A stretch of DNA of 64,000 nt from Caldanaerobius fijiensis DSM 17918 (GTDB taxonomy: Bacteria > Bacillota > Thermoanaerobacteria > Thermoanaerobacterales > Caldanaerobiaceae), in assembly GCF_900129075.1 (NCBI RefSeq), contig NZ_FQVH01000001.1, positions 120,604 to 184,603 of the forward strand, written 5' to 3'. Position numbers and translations under genes: made by a program. The notes below the pieces were generated by a model. The model was not told the origin of the DNA and made no database searches. It was given only the letters and a program-made list of their open reading frames with translations. Of the stretch, positions 34,936 through 44,273 are shown one piece after another. How positions within the stretch are numbered: position 1 is the stretch's first letter; each line of letters begins with the position of its first letter.

Positions 34936-37296
34936 TTACGTCGTGCCAGACTTGTGAACAAGTCCAGCCTCATTCCAGAACTTAACAACCTGTGCTTTTA
35001 TTTCGTTTTCATCCTTTACTATTTTAGGACTCCACTCTGGTGGAAATAATCTTTTATATATCCAATGGGTAAAGCGCTCATCTATGAGAAGGATAATACC
35101 CCTGTCCCGTTCGGTGCGTATAACCCTCCCCGCCGCCTGCAAAACTCTATTCATACCAGGATAAATATATGCATACTCAAAGCCTTTACCATTAAGCTTC
35201 TGATAATAATCCTTTATGATATCTCTCTCAAAGCAAATCTGTGGAAGCCCTACCCCAATTATTATAACACCCAAAAGTCTGTCACCTGTAAGATCTATTC
35301 CCTCGCCAAAGATTCCGCCCATTACAGCAAAGCCTATGGTATAACATTCATTATTTTCACAAAAATAATTTAAAAACTCTCTCCTTTCTCCTTCCGTCAT
35401 ATTTGGATCCTGCCTAAGGGTTTTTATATTAGGATACTTCTCTACAAATCTCTCGTATACATTATACATATACTCATAAGAAGGAAAAAATACCAGGTAA
35501 TTGCCTCTTTTCCCAGATATTGATGCAAATATAATATCCGGAATTACACTATAAGACAGCTTTCTTTCATCATATTTAGTAGAAACAGAATTATCAATCA
35601 AAAGACACATGTTCTCCCGTGGAAATGGCGAAGCAAGCTTTAATCTGCTACAAACTTCATCATCTGCGCACCCAAACATTTGCTGAAAATAGTCAATGGG
35701 TGTTAATGTAGCAGAAAAGAAAATCGCAGCTTTACCTCTATTTAATGCTTTATTAATAAGCTTTGAAGGATCAACGCAGAATATCTTTAGCTTGATCTCA
35801 TCTTCGATTTTTTCAGCATAAGTAACATACTTTTCATCATACAACTCGTATATCCTGATAAAGGTATAAATATCAAAATATAACTTCAATAATTCCTGAC
35901 GAAACGGCGCATTTATTTCTTTTTTAAGCCATAACTCGGCCTTCTCTATAAAATTCCTCAAAATGCCATAAATCTCATCGGGTACTTCCTTTTGTATGAA
36001 GAAATTTCCCTCGCCGCACGCCTTTCTTAACTTAAGCATATACTTATTCATTTTAAAAAGAGACTTTGCTATGTCTGGAAGCTCATTTTTTATTGTTTTT
36101 TTGAGATGTAATATCTTTTTTTTATACAGTTCAGCAGAAAACATCTCTCTAGCCCTATCTACCAGATTATGTGCTTCATCTATTAAGAATACGTAATCGG
36201 TTTTATTATCAAAATGCCTCCTAAGATATGCCTTAGGATCAAAAACATAGTTATAATCGCACATTATAAAGTCAGACCAAAGCGACAGATCCAGCGAAAA
36301 TTCAAATGGGCAAACTTTATGCTTTCGGGCATATATCTCTATTTTTTCACGGGTAAATGCATCTTCTTTAAATATATCTCTTATAGCATCCTTTACACGA
36401 TCAAAATGACCTTTGGCGTAGTCACATTTCTCAGGATCACAGGTTATTTCACCATTAAAACATATCTTCTCCTTTGCGGTTATAGTAAGCCTTTTTATCC
36501 TGAGCCCACCCTGGCTTAGCTTATCTAAGGTCTCTTCGGCCACTGTAATATTAGTATTTTTTGCAGTGAGATAGAATACCTTCGATGTTAGCCCCTCCCC
36601 TATAGCTTTAACAGCAGGAAATATAGTAGCAATAGTTTTTCCTATTCCTGTAGGTGCTTGTACAAACAATTTTTTGCCATTTTTGATGGCATTATATGTG
36701 GCTACCGCTAACTTCCTCTGTCCTTTCCTGTATGAAGCATAAGGAAACGATAATTCCTTAATTGATTTGTCCCTTATATATGCCCAGTCTCTTAAAAGTT
36801 TTGCCCATTCGACGTATTTGCTTATAACTTCGTAAAAGAATAGCTTTAATTCATCAAAGCTACATCGCCTTCTGAATCTTTTAATTTCTCTTGTACCTAT
36901 ACTGTAATACGTAAGCTGTACATCAATATATGCAAGATTATTCTGGACGGCATAGATATACGCATAACACTTGGCCTGACCCCAGTGCAAATCATTACCA
37001 TCATCTATTTCTTCTAAATCCTTTTCAACGGTTTTTATCTCATCAATGACGACACTACTTTCCTCTTCTATCACCCCGTCTATCCTACCGGTTATCTCTA
37101 TTTTTATATCGTCTACTTCTATAGAATGTCTTACAGTAACCTCAGACTTGTATCCCTGAGCCTTTTGCAATAGCTTATGGCCTTTGATACCTTCGATAGC
37201 ACCAGATCCAGTTGAAAAGCCAGATGTAATATCGCCTGACATAAGCACAAATTCTACCAATTCCCTTACCGATATATTGATTATTCCTTTCTTCAT
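34936..37296 (-). CDS. XPD/DinG-like helicase with N-terminal PD-(D/E)XK nuclease domain
   Basis: 786 residues. The first 150 residues look like a Cas4/RecB-type nuclease: GRIDGVIEEE with the Asp, VVIDEIKT with E-x-K, and HWGQAKCYAYIYAVQ. Then the superfamily 2 helicase has Walker A APTGIGKT and DEAH box FLIDEAHNLV, and a cysteine group C-x6-C-x4-C ... VCPFEF that fits the iron-sulfur domain of XPD-type helicases. The C-terminal motifs (GGIFGEGIDL; LQAAGRVIRTERDRG) complete it. It likely unwinds DNA with 5'-3' polarity and cuts or repairs it. ATG at 37296 is used since ggag lies 9 nt upstream. It stands alone between carbohydrate units. Role in repair is inference. Confidence 0.9.
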   Translation of the reverse strand: MKKGIINISVRELVEFVLMSGDITSGFSTGSGAIEGIKGHKLLQKAQGYKSEVTVRHSIEVDDIKIEITGRIDGVIEEESSVVIDEIKTVEKDLEEIDDGNDLHWGQAKCYAYIYAVQNNLAYIDVQLTYYSIGTREIKRFRRRCSFDELKLFFYEVISKYVEWAKLLRDWAYIRDKSIKELSFPYASYRKGQRKLAVATYNAIKNGKKLFVQAPTGIGKTIATIFPAVKAIGEGLTSKVFYLTAKNTNITVAEETLDKLSQGGLRIKRLTITAKEKICFNGEITCDPEKCDYAKGHFDRVKDAIRDIFKEDAFTREKIEIYARKHKVCPFEFSLDLSLWSDFIMCDYNYVFDPKAYLRRHFDNKTDYVFLIDEAHNLVDRAREMFSAELYKKKILHLKKTIKNELPDIAKSLFKMNKYMLKLRKACGEGNFFIQKEVPDEIYGILRNFIEKAELWLKKEINAPFRQELLKLYFDIYTFIRIYELYDEKYVTYAEKIEDEIKLKIFCVDPSKLINKALNRGKAAIFFSATLTPIDYFQQMFGCADDEVCSRLKLASPFPRENMCLLIDNSVSTKYDERKLSYSVIPDIIFASISGKRGNYLVFFPSYEYMYNVYERFVEKYPNIKTLRQDPNMTEGERREFLNYFCENNECYTIGFAVMGGIFGEGIDLTGDRLLGVIIIGVGLPQICFERDIIKDYYQKLNGKGFEYAYIYPGMNRVLQAAGRVIRTERDRGIILLIDERFTHWIYKRLFPPEWSPKIVKDENEIKAQVVKFWNEAGLVHKSGTT

Positions 37297-37383
37297 CACC
37301 CTGTACTCCAACTTTGCAAATTTACTTATAGTTTAACATAAAAGAACATTAACTTGTACTAGTAGTAAAATGAAAAAATTATA

Positions 37384-37411
37384 AAAAATAAACTGGACAA
37401 TATGTCCAGTT
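37384..37411 (-). terminator. Terminator of the GH36 / sugar-ABC unit
   Basis: Perfect 9-bp arms aactggaca and tgtccagtt with a 3-nt loop, followed on the minus strand by TATTTTTTAT. Confidence 0.92.
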
Positions 37412-37418
37412 TTGTATA

Positions 37419-39497
37419 TTAATAATAGATATTTATTTGTGAATATTTTTCCTCACCACAATCGATACTGTATAAAACTTCACCTCTTCTTACTACACTT
37501 GCTTTTTTTCCATTTACTAATACCTGCGATGGTTCTTTTAGCGAAACAAACCCAAAACTACCAGCCTCACGACATACGATATTTACTTCCTCTTTCGAAA
37601 CAGACACGCTCTTAATCACAGCCGGTGAAATATACTTATTTTCATTTCCAATCGCCGCAAAACCATCATTTAATGGTGAAACTATATACAATTGCACTCC
37701 ATTCTCCTGTAGCGTAATATCAAGCGATTGATTCCTATCGAGGATATATATCTTCTTTGAAAAATACTCATATAATACAAACTTTTCGCCATCTATCCCT
37801 TCCACATCCGATGGCTTTATAGTTCCTTTTACTTCTATACCTGCGGTATTTATATTGAAAGCTGCTATAACCCCGTATTGTCCTGCCTTATTCCATATTT
37901 TCAAAGGCACAGCTTCGGCTTGCGGGTTATGATAAATGCAATCCCTTGTGGGCATACCAGGCATGTCGCACCTTAGCACTTCTCCGTCAGAATATACCAG
38001 AGGCCACAAAACGCTAAAATCTGTCTTCCCCACCTCATCGCTTATATAAACAGGTCCTCCGCTTACAGCTCTTAGTACAGCATTGTTTATTCCCTGTGGG
38101 TGCCTGGTCCAGAACATATCCCAATCTCCCCACAGAATGTGGCCCATTATAAATGAATTATAAACATTCTGAAGGGCATGCTCCCTAAAGCTATTTTCTA
38201 TTTTGGGGAAGAAATCATCGCTGTTTCTGGAAACCGCCGAATAAGGTCTGTTCCACACTTCCTCCGTTGCCATACCCATGCAGTTTATTATTGCGCCTTC
38301 GAAATTCAGTCCCACCGATGCCTCTAACGCATTGTGCAGACCCTTTGCCGCCCTGGCAATATCCATATTATTTTTAACAAAAGATATAAGCGAACTCTGG
38401 TTATCCACCTTTACAAAATCTATACCCTTCTCCTTCAGCGATGAATGCCATGCATTCCAGAAACCAAATCCTTTATTTGCATCAGGATACGGTAGCAAAC
38501 TGCCTCTTTTGGTCATGTATATATTATCTTTGTATTCCTTTGCTATCAAGCTATCAGGATGAATACCTGACCAGTATCCTTCAAAGGCATGCCATACTCC
38601 CAACCAATTCAGGCCGTATTCCTTTTTCAACCTGCTGCTCAATGATTGCAAGCCGCTGGGAAACTTATTCTTGTCCTCTTCAAATGATAATAGTTTCCCA
38701 TCCTTTACCTCAGACCATCCGTCATCGATGATAAACCATTTTACAGGGAAATTTGACTTTTTAAACTCTTCTGCTTTATTAATAATACCTTTTTCATTTA
38801 CATCATGGTAAAAAGCATCCCAGCTACACCATCCGAAATATTTAAATACATCCGGAAGTCTTCTTTCTTCTCTTGGTTTCCCTGATACTTTTAATCTTGA
38901 AAATACTATTTCTACCATATTATGAACCAGATGATATGGGTTTTCGTCAGCGCCAATGACAAATGAAAGCGTATCATAATTGTTGTGTCCACAATCGTAT
39001 GTAGATACAATGGCGTTAAGTTTGCCACTTTTGCCGGCAAAATCTGTTTTACAGTTTCCCGAGCAAACAGATAAAATGCCATAATGGATGGAACCGTCGG
39101 TCCATGTCAAAGCTTGTGTTCTCTCGGGTAACTCTGTCAGGTTATTTGTAAAATACGGCCTTGTCCACCAGTCTTTAAATAGATATAATGCCATGGCTTC
39201 GCGCACATTTTTTACCTCGCCGATTTCCAGTATGACGCCCCCAACCGGCGCAAAAACATCTTTCTCTACTGCAGAATTAATAGATACCAATATCAATTGG
39301 TCAATGACATCAAAAGTGAGTTTCAACGTCAATCCCATATCTTCATCAGTATAGATATAGCTATTTCCATCAAAAGCCTTTAACTCAGGTACAATCTGAA
39401 TATGATTCAAATTGACAACAGGTACTATATCCTTTATAACCAAACTCTCATTAAGGTATATATCGACTTTCCCATTGATATTTTTAATCAAAAACAA
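37419..39497 (-). CDS. GH36 enzyme, raffinose synthase/Sip1-type alpha-galactosidase
   Basis: About 692 residues from the TTG at 39497, chosen because gggaggtgataagg lies upstream. The catalytic barrel includes YFGWCSWDAFYHDV, WFIIDDGWSE, GIDFVKVDNQSSL with the expected nucleophile Asp near 365, and SRNSDDFFPKIENS with the acid/base Asp near 427. WGDWDMFWTRHPQG and SGGPVYISDEVGKTD are typical of the raffinose-synthase/seed-imbibition group of GH36, which holds alpha-galactosidases and galactosyltransferases. No signal peptide is seen. It is the last gene of the sugar ABC unit and is likely to work on the imported alpha-galactoside. Exact substrate unproven. Confidence 0.88.
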   Translation of the reverse strand: MFLIKNINGKVDIYLNESLVIKDIVPVVNLNHIQIVPELKAFDGNSYIYTDEDMGLTLKLTFDVIDQLILVSINSAVEKDVFAPVGGVILEIGEVKNVREAMALYLFKDWWTRPYFTNNLTELPERTQALTWTDGSIHYGILSVCSGNCKTDFAGKSGKLNAIVSTYDCGHNNYDTLSFVIGADENPYHLVHNMVEIVFSRLKVSGKPREERRLPDVFKYFGWCSWDAFYHDVNEKGIINKAEEFKKSNFPVKWFIIDDGWSEVKDGKLLSFEEDKNKFPSGLQSLSSRLKKEYGLNWLGVWHAFEGYWSGIHPDSLIAKEYKDNIYMTKRGSLLPYPDANKGFGFWNAWHSSLKEKGIDFVKVDNQSSLISFVKNNMDIARAAKGLHNALEASVGLNFEGAIINCMGMATEEVWNRPYSAVSRNSDDFFPKIENSFREHALQNVYNSFIMGHILWGDWDMFWTRHPQGINNAVLRAVSGGPVYISDEVGKTDFSVLWPLVYSDGEVLRCDMPGMPTRDCIYHNPQAEAVPLKIWNKAGQYGVIAAFNINTAGIEVKGTIKPSDVEGIDGEKFVLYEYFSKKIYILDRNQSLDITLQENGVQLYIVSPLNDGFAAIGNENKYISPAVIKSVSVSKEEVNIVCREAGSFGFVSLKEPSQVLVNGKKASVVRRGEVLYSIDCGEEKYSQINIYY

Positions 39498-39529
39498 CCT
39501 TATCACCTCCCATGAATTTATTATCCGTT

Positions 39530-40588
39530 TTACATCCACCCGTATTCATAGCCGGTTTCGTACATTGCCACAATGTTCTCTGGCGGACTTATAGATTGGA
39601 TATTATGGCACGGTGCAATTATATACCCTCCATCAGCTCCCAGTATGCGTATGTTCTCTATAACTTCATTTTTCACTTCTTCAACGGAACCAAATGCCAG
39701 TGTGTACTGATTATCCACGCCACCGTGGAATATCAATTTGTCTCCAAAATCACGCTTTAAGCCCTCTCGATCCATACCATTGCATCTCCACTGCACAGGG
39801 TTCAATATGTCTATACCTATGCCTATTAAATCCGGTATAATCTTTCGTATGGCTCCATCGTTATGGTGGAACACGTATACGCCCGCCTCATGGGCCAAAT
39901 CAATCATTCGCTTCATGCGCGGCAATAAAAATCGCCTGATCTGGTCTGGAGAATACATGAGATCGGTTTCTGCTCCCATATCCTCAGCGACGTATGAAAA
40001 CGTAACCTTGCCAGGTATTTGCTCATATATCCTTAAAGTATTTTCATAGCAAAAATCGAACAACTTATCAAGGCAGTACTCTACAATGTCCGGATGCAAT
40101 ATTAAATCTATAAACGCTTGTTCCTGGCCTCGAAGGTTCTTATATATGAGAAATGGCTCAGAACCACCGCCCTGGACCGGATATTCCTCTTTTCCTTTTA
40201 TTTGAGATGGAATAACACTATAATCAAACCAATCTACCGTTGGCCATACATAATTTCGCTCTATCTCCTCTACCGTCTCATACTGAGCCAGGGGATGATA
40301 AACGCACTCAGCATAAACTCCCCCATTGTATTCAATGTTCCTGTAACGGCAACCGTACATATCCGTATCCTTTTCCAATTTCGGACCAATATACGCCGGG
40401 CCTACTCCAATAGGCTTGTCAATATGCAATTTCTTATAAAGTTCTTCCTGACTGCTGCAATTTAAATATTTCATCAGTTTTTCATTGGCTTCAGCAGTAG
40501 CCCAATAATCCATGGGCAGTCTATCAGGTTTTTGTCTTTTCAATACCGCTTCCCATCTCTCCTTTGGAGTCATAGTTTCTTTCGGCAA
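39530..40588 (-). CDS. Uroporphyrinogen decarboxylase-family protein (non-heme type)
   Basis: 352 residues. MTPKERWEAVLKRQKPDRLPMDYW is the opening typical of UroD-like proteins (MtaA, CmuA and others), and HHNDGAIRKIIPDLIGIGIDILNPVQWRCNG and KLIFHGGVDNQYTLAFGS are barrel strands of the family. No hem genes are near, so a role in heme synthesis is not indicated. Family members often transfer methyl groups with corrinoid partners; none is encoded close by. The gene lies between the sugar permease and GH36 genes with 32 nt to the latter. TTG at 40588 has ggggg about 10 nt upstream. Its link to sugar use is open. Confidence 0.8.
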   Translation of the reverse strand: MPKETMTPKERWEAVLKRQKPDRLPMDYWATAEANEKLMKYLNCSSQEELYKKLHIDKPIGVGPAYIGPKLEKDTDMYGCRYRNIEYNGGVYAECVYHPLAQYETVEEIERNYVWPTVDWFDYSVIPSQIKGKEEYPVQGGGSEPFLIYKNLRGQEQAFIDLILHPDIVEYCLDKLFDFCYENTLRIYEQIPGKVTFSYVAEDMGAETDLMYSPDQIRRFLLPRMKRMIDLAHEAGVYVFHHNDGAIRKIIPDLIGIGIDILNPVQWRCNGMDREGLKRDFGDKLIFHGGVDNQYTLAFGSVEEVKNEVIENIRILGADGGYIIAPCHNIQSISPPENIVAMYETGYEYGWM

Positions 40589-40671
40589 GGCTATTATCCC
40601 CCTTTAAAATATCAGGATGTTCCATTCTATTTTACCACATCTACATATAAATGGAACACCCTGAAAAGTTT

Positions 40672-41529
40672 TTACCCTTTTAAGCCCGTCATGGTAATAC
40701 CTTGTATAAATGTCTTCTGCGTGAAGAAAAACAGGATAATAATCGGAAGTGTAAATACCGTCGCTGCAGCATTTAAAAGTCCCCATTGGGTTCCGTAACT
40801 GCTTACAAAAGACTGTAATCCCAATGATACAGTAAACTTTGCCTGATCATTAAGATATATCAGTGGGCCCATAAAATCATTCCATGCCCCTAGAAATTGA
40901 AATAATGTCACAGTAGCTAATGCAGGTTTTGCCAATGGCAAAATTATCTGCCAGAATATTCTCCACTCAGAGCACCCATCGATTTTGGCTGCATCGGATA
41001 ACTCAAAAGGTATTGTCATAAAAAATTGCCTGAGCAAAAATATGTAAAATGCATTTCCAAAAAAAGCCGGAACGGTTAGTGGCAAAAATGTATTAACCCA
41101 ATCAAGCTTTTTAAATACTATAAACATGGGTATCATGGTGACCTGATATGGCAACATCATGGTACTTATCATTATTATAAATAGTATATCTCTCCCTGGC
41201 CATTGTATCCTGGAAAAGCCATATGCCACCAATGTGCAGGATAGCACAACACCTAAAACGGTAAAAATGCAAATTGTTAACGTATTTTTTAAGTACAAAA
41301 AGAACGGAACAAATGTCAACGCCTTAGGATAATTGCTCCACATAAACGGATGGGGAATCCATTGAGGCGGCCATTTAAATATCTGAGCATCCGGTTTTAA
41401 TGATGTACTCACCATCCATGCAAATGGAAAAAAGAAAAGAATCCCTACCATGATCAACACTATATGTGCAATCAATTGCTTGATAAAATCTCTTCTCTTT
41501 TTTCTTACCCTCCACATTTCCTTGGCCAT
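40672..41529 (-). CDS. Sugar ABC transporter permease, MalG/UgpE type
   Basis: 285 residues, six predicted helices. The EAA loop is ELSDAAKIDGCSEWRIFWQIILPLAKPAL, the signature of carbohydrate-uptake family 1 importers. The N-terminus MAKEMWRVRKKRRDFIKQL is positive and cytoplasmic. It pairs with the MalF-type permease at 43029-43958 to form the channel. It is followed by the UroD-like gene after 83 nt. No ATPase gene is in the unit; in Firmicutes a shared MsmX-type ATPase often serves, which is an inference here. Confidence 0.93.
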   Translation of the reverse strand: MAKEMWRVRKKRRDFIKQLIAHIVLIMVGILFFFPFAWMVSTSLKPDAQIFKWPPQWIPHPFMWSNYPKALTFVPFFLYLKNTLTICIFTVLGVVLSCTLVAYGFSRIQWPGRDILFIIMISTMMLPYQVTMIPMFIVFKKLDWVNTFLPLTVPAFFGNAFYIFLLRQFFMTIPFELSDAAKIDGCSEWRIFWQIILPLAKPALATVTLFQFLGAWNDFMGPLIYLNDQAKFTVSLGLQSFVSSYGTQWGLLNAAATVFTLPIIILFFFTQKTFIQGITMTGLKG

Positions 41530-41603
41530 ATTAATACCTCCAAAAATACATTATTCAGGGGGATTAAATCCCCCTTTTTGAAAAAATATTTTCTAAGCTT
41601 AAA

Positions 41604-42995
41604 TTACTCCCCTGATGATTTAACCTTCTGATATTCGGCTTCAACCTCTTTTTGTAAATCTATCATGGCTTGTAAAGGTTGTTTCTTTAAATGTTTTACA
41701 AGGTCTTCAGCATTACCTATCCTATCAGACATATACTGCTGTACCGGTATAACAGGCGTTATCTGTAAATTCGGACTGGACATCAGATCAACAAACTTTT
41801 TCCTTTCAGGTATCTGTGCCACCCACTTCTGGTAATCCGGTTCCTCTGCAATCTTAGGTGACGCCGGCAACCAGCCTCCAGGAGGTAAGATATCCTTTGC
41901 AGCTACCTGCTCATTTTTATATCCTGTCAACCATAATACGAACTGCACTGCCTCTTTTGGATGTTTCGTACCTTTAGGTATTATATTGAAGTTACCATTT
42001 ATCCAGCTGGCATTGGGCTTTCCACCATCTTTTGGGTATGGAAGAGGTATGACGCCATACTGTAGATCAGGCGCATATTTTTGTATATCTATAAGCCTCC
42101 ACATTCCATCAACAGCAAAGGCTACTCTGCCGCTCAAGAATGGCCATAAATTATTTAACGTATTGGAATTGGACTTATTAAATGCGTCAACTTTGCTAAT
42201 GTCGTATTTCTTTGAATACGACTGGAACCACTCCATGACCTTTACGTTTTGCGGATCTGTAAACGTAAACTTATCTGTGTTAGGATTATAGCCCTCATTT
42301 CCTCCAAAAGCCGTATCCCACAATGCCCACCAACCTGGGAAAAATCCTATCCTCTGTATCATACCGCGGCTATCATACTTCCACATCTTGGCCTGCATTG
42401 AATCCAATTCTTCAATGGTTTGCGGTGGCTTATTAGGATCTAAACCAACTTCTTCAAATATCTTTTTATTGTAGAACATCATAAAATCGTTCATAGAAAA
42501 TGGCAGACCATATAATTTGCCCTTATATGTCCCTATCTCTTTACATATTGGATAGAGCCAGCTTTTCAAATCGTCTACTTTTTCCCCTATCTGTGGCATC
42601 AATTCATCATATGATAATATTGCACCCTTGTCTGCAAACGTAGCTATTATCATATTCCATTCAGTAAATACATCTGGTGGTGTCCCTGAAGCCACAGCTG
42701 TCAAGAATTTTTGATCGGCATTGCTTGGAATAGATACCGGTTTGACGTGTATATCTGGATGTGTTTTGTTGAACTGGTCAACAATGTTCTCTATGACTTT
42801 TTGCCAGTCACTTGTCCACATATGCCAGTAAGTTATTTCTACAGGTTGACCTTTTTTAGCAGCCTGATTTGCTGAGGTAGTTTTTTCGCCTGCCTTAGAA
42901 GCACTGGTAGTCTTAGACGAGCTTCCTCCCCCACACGCCGTGAGGCTCAAAATCATACCAGCTATCAATATAACCGCTATAAGTTTCTTAAACAT
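41604..42995 (-). CDS. Sugar ABC transporter substrate-binding lipoprotein, family 1
   Basis: 463 residues. The signal MFKKLIAVILIAGMILSLTAC has the lipobox LTAC with Cys21, followed by a serine/threonine-rich linker (KTTSASKAGEKTTSANQ). The mature part is a family 1 binding protein: ITYWHMWTSDWQKVIENIVDQF, GTPPDVFTEWNMI, LYGLPFSMNDFMMFYNKKIF and AFAVDGMWRLIDIQK. It binds an oligosaccharide at the cell surface and passes it to the two permeases. The gene lies between them, an unusual order since the binding protein commonly comes first. The linked GH36 gene suggests an alpha-galactoside ligand. Confidence 0.95.
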   Translation of the reverse strand: MFKKLIAVILIAGMILSLTACGGGSSSKTTSASKAGEKTTSANQAAKKGQPVEITYWHMWTSDWQKVIENIVDQFNKTHPDIHVKPVSIPSNADQKFLTAVASGTPPDVFTEWNMIIATFADKGAILSYDELMPQIGEKVDDLKSWLYPICKEIGTYKGKLYGLPFSMNDFMMFYNKKIFEEVGLDPNKPPQTIEELDSMQAKMWKYDSRGMIQRIGFFPGWWALWDTAFGGNEGYNPNTDKFTFTDPQNVKVMEWFQSYSKKYDISKVDAFNKSNSNTLNNLWPFLSGRVAFAVDGMWRLIDIQKYAPDLQYGVIPLPYPKDGGKPNASWINGNFNIIPKGTKHPKEAVQFVLWLTGYKNEQVAAKDILPPGGWLPASPKIAEEPDYQKWVAQIPERKKFVDLMSSPNLQITPVIPVQQYMSDRIGNAEDLVKHLKKQPLQAMIDLQKEVEAEYQKVKSSGE

Positions 42996-43028
42996 AAATT
43001 TTTTACCCCCTTTAATATCATAATAAAA

Positions 43029-43958
43029 TCATCTAGCACCGCCGTAATAAACCCATCTAGCTGAACTATTGAATACAATTAACGTGGCAATCAATATTAT
43101 AACGAACAAAATCCATGCAAGAGCTGAAGCATATCCCATGTGCATATATCTGAAAGCGTTGTTGAACAGATACAACGAGTAAAACAATGTGGAATCCATA
43201 GGTCCACCCTGTGTCATAACATACGCCTGGGTAAAATACTGAAATGCTCCAATCATGCCCATTATAAGGTTAAAGAAAATCACAGGGCTTATCATTGGTA
43301 ACGTTATGTATCTGAATTTGTGCCACCATACACCCCCATCGATTTCTACGGATTCATAAAGCTCCTGCGGTACATCTTGCATGCCTGCAAGGTATATGAG
43401 CATTGAGCCTCCCACACCCCACAAGCTCATCATTATCAAGGCAGGTTTGGACCACTTAGGGTCTATCAACCATCCTGGGCCCGGAATACCTAGGGATTGA
43501 AGAATACCATTAATTATCCCTATCTGTGGATCTAACATCCACATCCACAGCACAGATGAAGCTACAACCGGGACAATCGTGGGTAGATAGTATATGGTCC
43601 TATATACCGCCATTCCTTTTACTTTCATATTAAGCAGAGCTGCAAGTGCTATCCCAAATACCATGCTCAGAGGTACTGAAAAGATTGTATAATAAAACGT
43701 ATTATAAAGTGACTTCCAGAAAAGGTTGTCCTTTGTAAACAGCTGCGCGTAATTAGAAAAACCCACCCATTTTGGAGGCGTTAAAACGTCATAGCTTGTA
43801 AAACTGTAGTAAAAAGAAGCTATAACCGGATACAGCGTAAACATAATAAAGCCCAGCAACCACGGAGAAATAAATAATAGACCCGCCTTTAAATTTCTCC
43901 TGGTTTCCTTCGAAAATCTCAACCTCCTGTACGGTAATCTTTGAACGTTCACCACCAC
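43029..43958 (-). CDS. Sugar ABC transporter permease, MalF/UgpA type
   Basis: 309 residues, six predicted helices. The first helix follows a basic N-terminus (RRLRFSKETRRNLKAGLLFI), and the EAA loop reads QELYESVEIDGGVWWHKFRYITLPMISPV, standard for sugar importers of the MalF class. Start is GTG at 43958 with ggggggtgatgt upstream. It is the first gene of the unit; the leader carries a cre-like site and a good sigma-A promoter lies about 100 nt upstream. Together with the MalG-type partner and binding protein it should import an oligosaccharide. Confidence 0.94.
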   Translation of the reverse strand: MVVNVQRLPYRRLRFSKETRRNLKAGLLFISPWLLGFIMFTLYPVIASFYYSFTSYDVLTPPKWVGFSNYAQLFTKDNLFWKSLYNTFYYTIFSVPLSMVFGIALAALLNMKVKGMAVYRTIYYLPTIVPVVASSVLWMWMLDPQIGIINGILQSLGIPGPGWLIDPKWSKPALIMMSLWGVGGSMLIYLAGMQDVPQELYESVEIDGGVWWHKFRYITLPMISPVIFFNLIMGMIGAFQYFTQAYVMTQGGPMDSTLFYSLYLFNNAFRYMHMGYASALAWILFVIILIATLIVFNSSARWVYYGGAR

Positions 43959-44008
43959 ACATCACCCCCCTTATTAATTCAATTAATAATCTTCATGTCC
44001 CATTTCCT

Positions 44009-44024
44009 ATGAAATCGCTTTTTA
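44009..44024. promoter_or_regulatory. cre-like CcpA site in the sugar-ABC leader
   Basis: ATGAAATCGCTTTTTA matches WTGNAANCGNWWNCAW except at the CA near the end. It lies at about +40 to +55 of the predicted transcript (promoter 44070-44098, minus strand), a roadblock position for CcpA. Confidence 0.6.
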
Positions 44025-44069
44025 TTTTGCATCACTTCCTTTCTCTAGTCTAAGTTTATTTACTCTTTT

Positions 44070-44098
44070 AATATATAACCATTTGCCAACTTTCTCAA
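44070..44098 (-). promoter_or_regulatory. Sigma-A promoter of the sugar-ABC/GH36 unit
   Basis: TTGAGA (44098-44093), a 17-nt spacer and TATATT (44075-44070) on the minus strand, about 110 nt before the first permease start. Confidence 0.75.
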
Positions 44099-44224
44099 AT
44101 GCCATTTTAGCTCAAATATTGCCGAAATAAACCATATTTTTTTTTTTTTGGAAATATCTCGTTCTCTCTTAAAATTACTCGCCTATTCTCGAAATTGCTC
44201 CACTTTTCGCAAAAAAGATTTAAA

Positions 44225-44253
44225 TTGCTAAATAATAAAATCAATAATATAAT
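44225..44253 (+). promoter_or_regulatory. Sigma-A promoter of the divergent MFS gene
   Basis: TTGCTA (44225-44230), a 17-nt spacer and TATAAT (44248-44253), 20 nt before the ATG at 44274, so the 5' leader is very short. The 44099-44224 stretch between this and the other promoter holds only AT-rich DNA with a 14-nt T-run. Confidence 0.75.
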
Positions 44254-44273
44254 ATTAATAAAGGGGTGTACTT

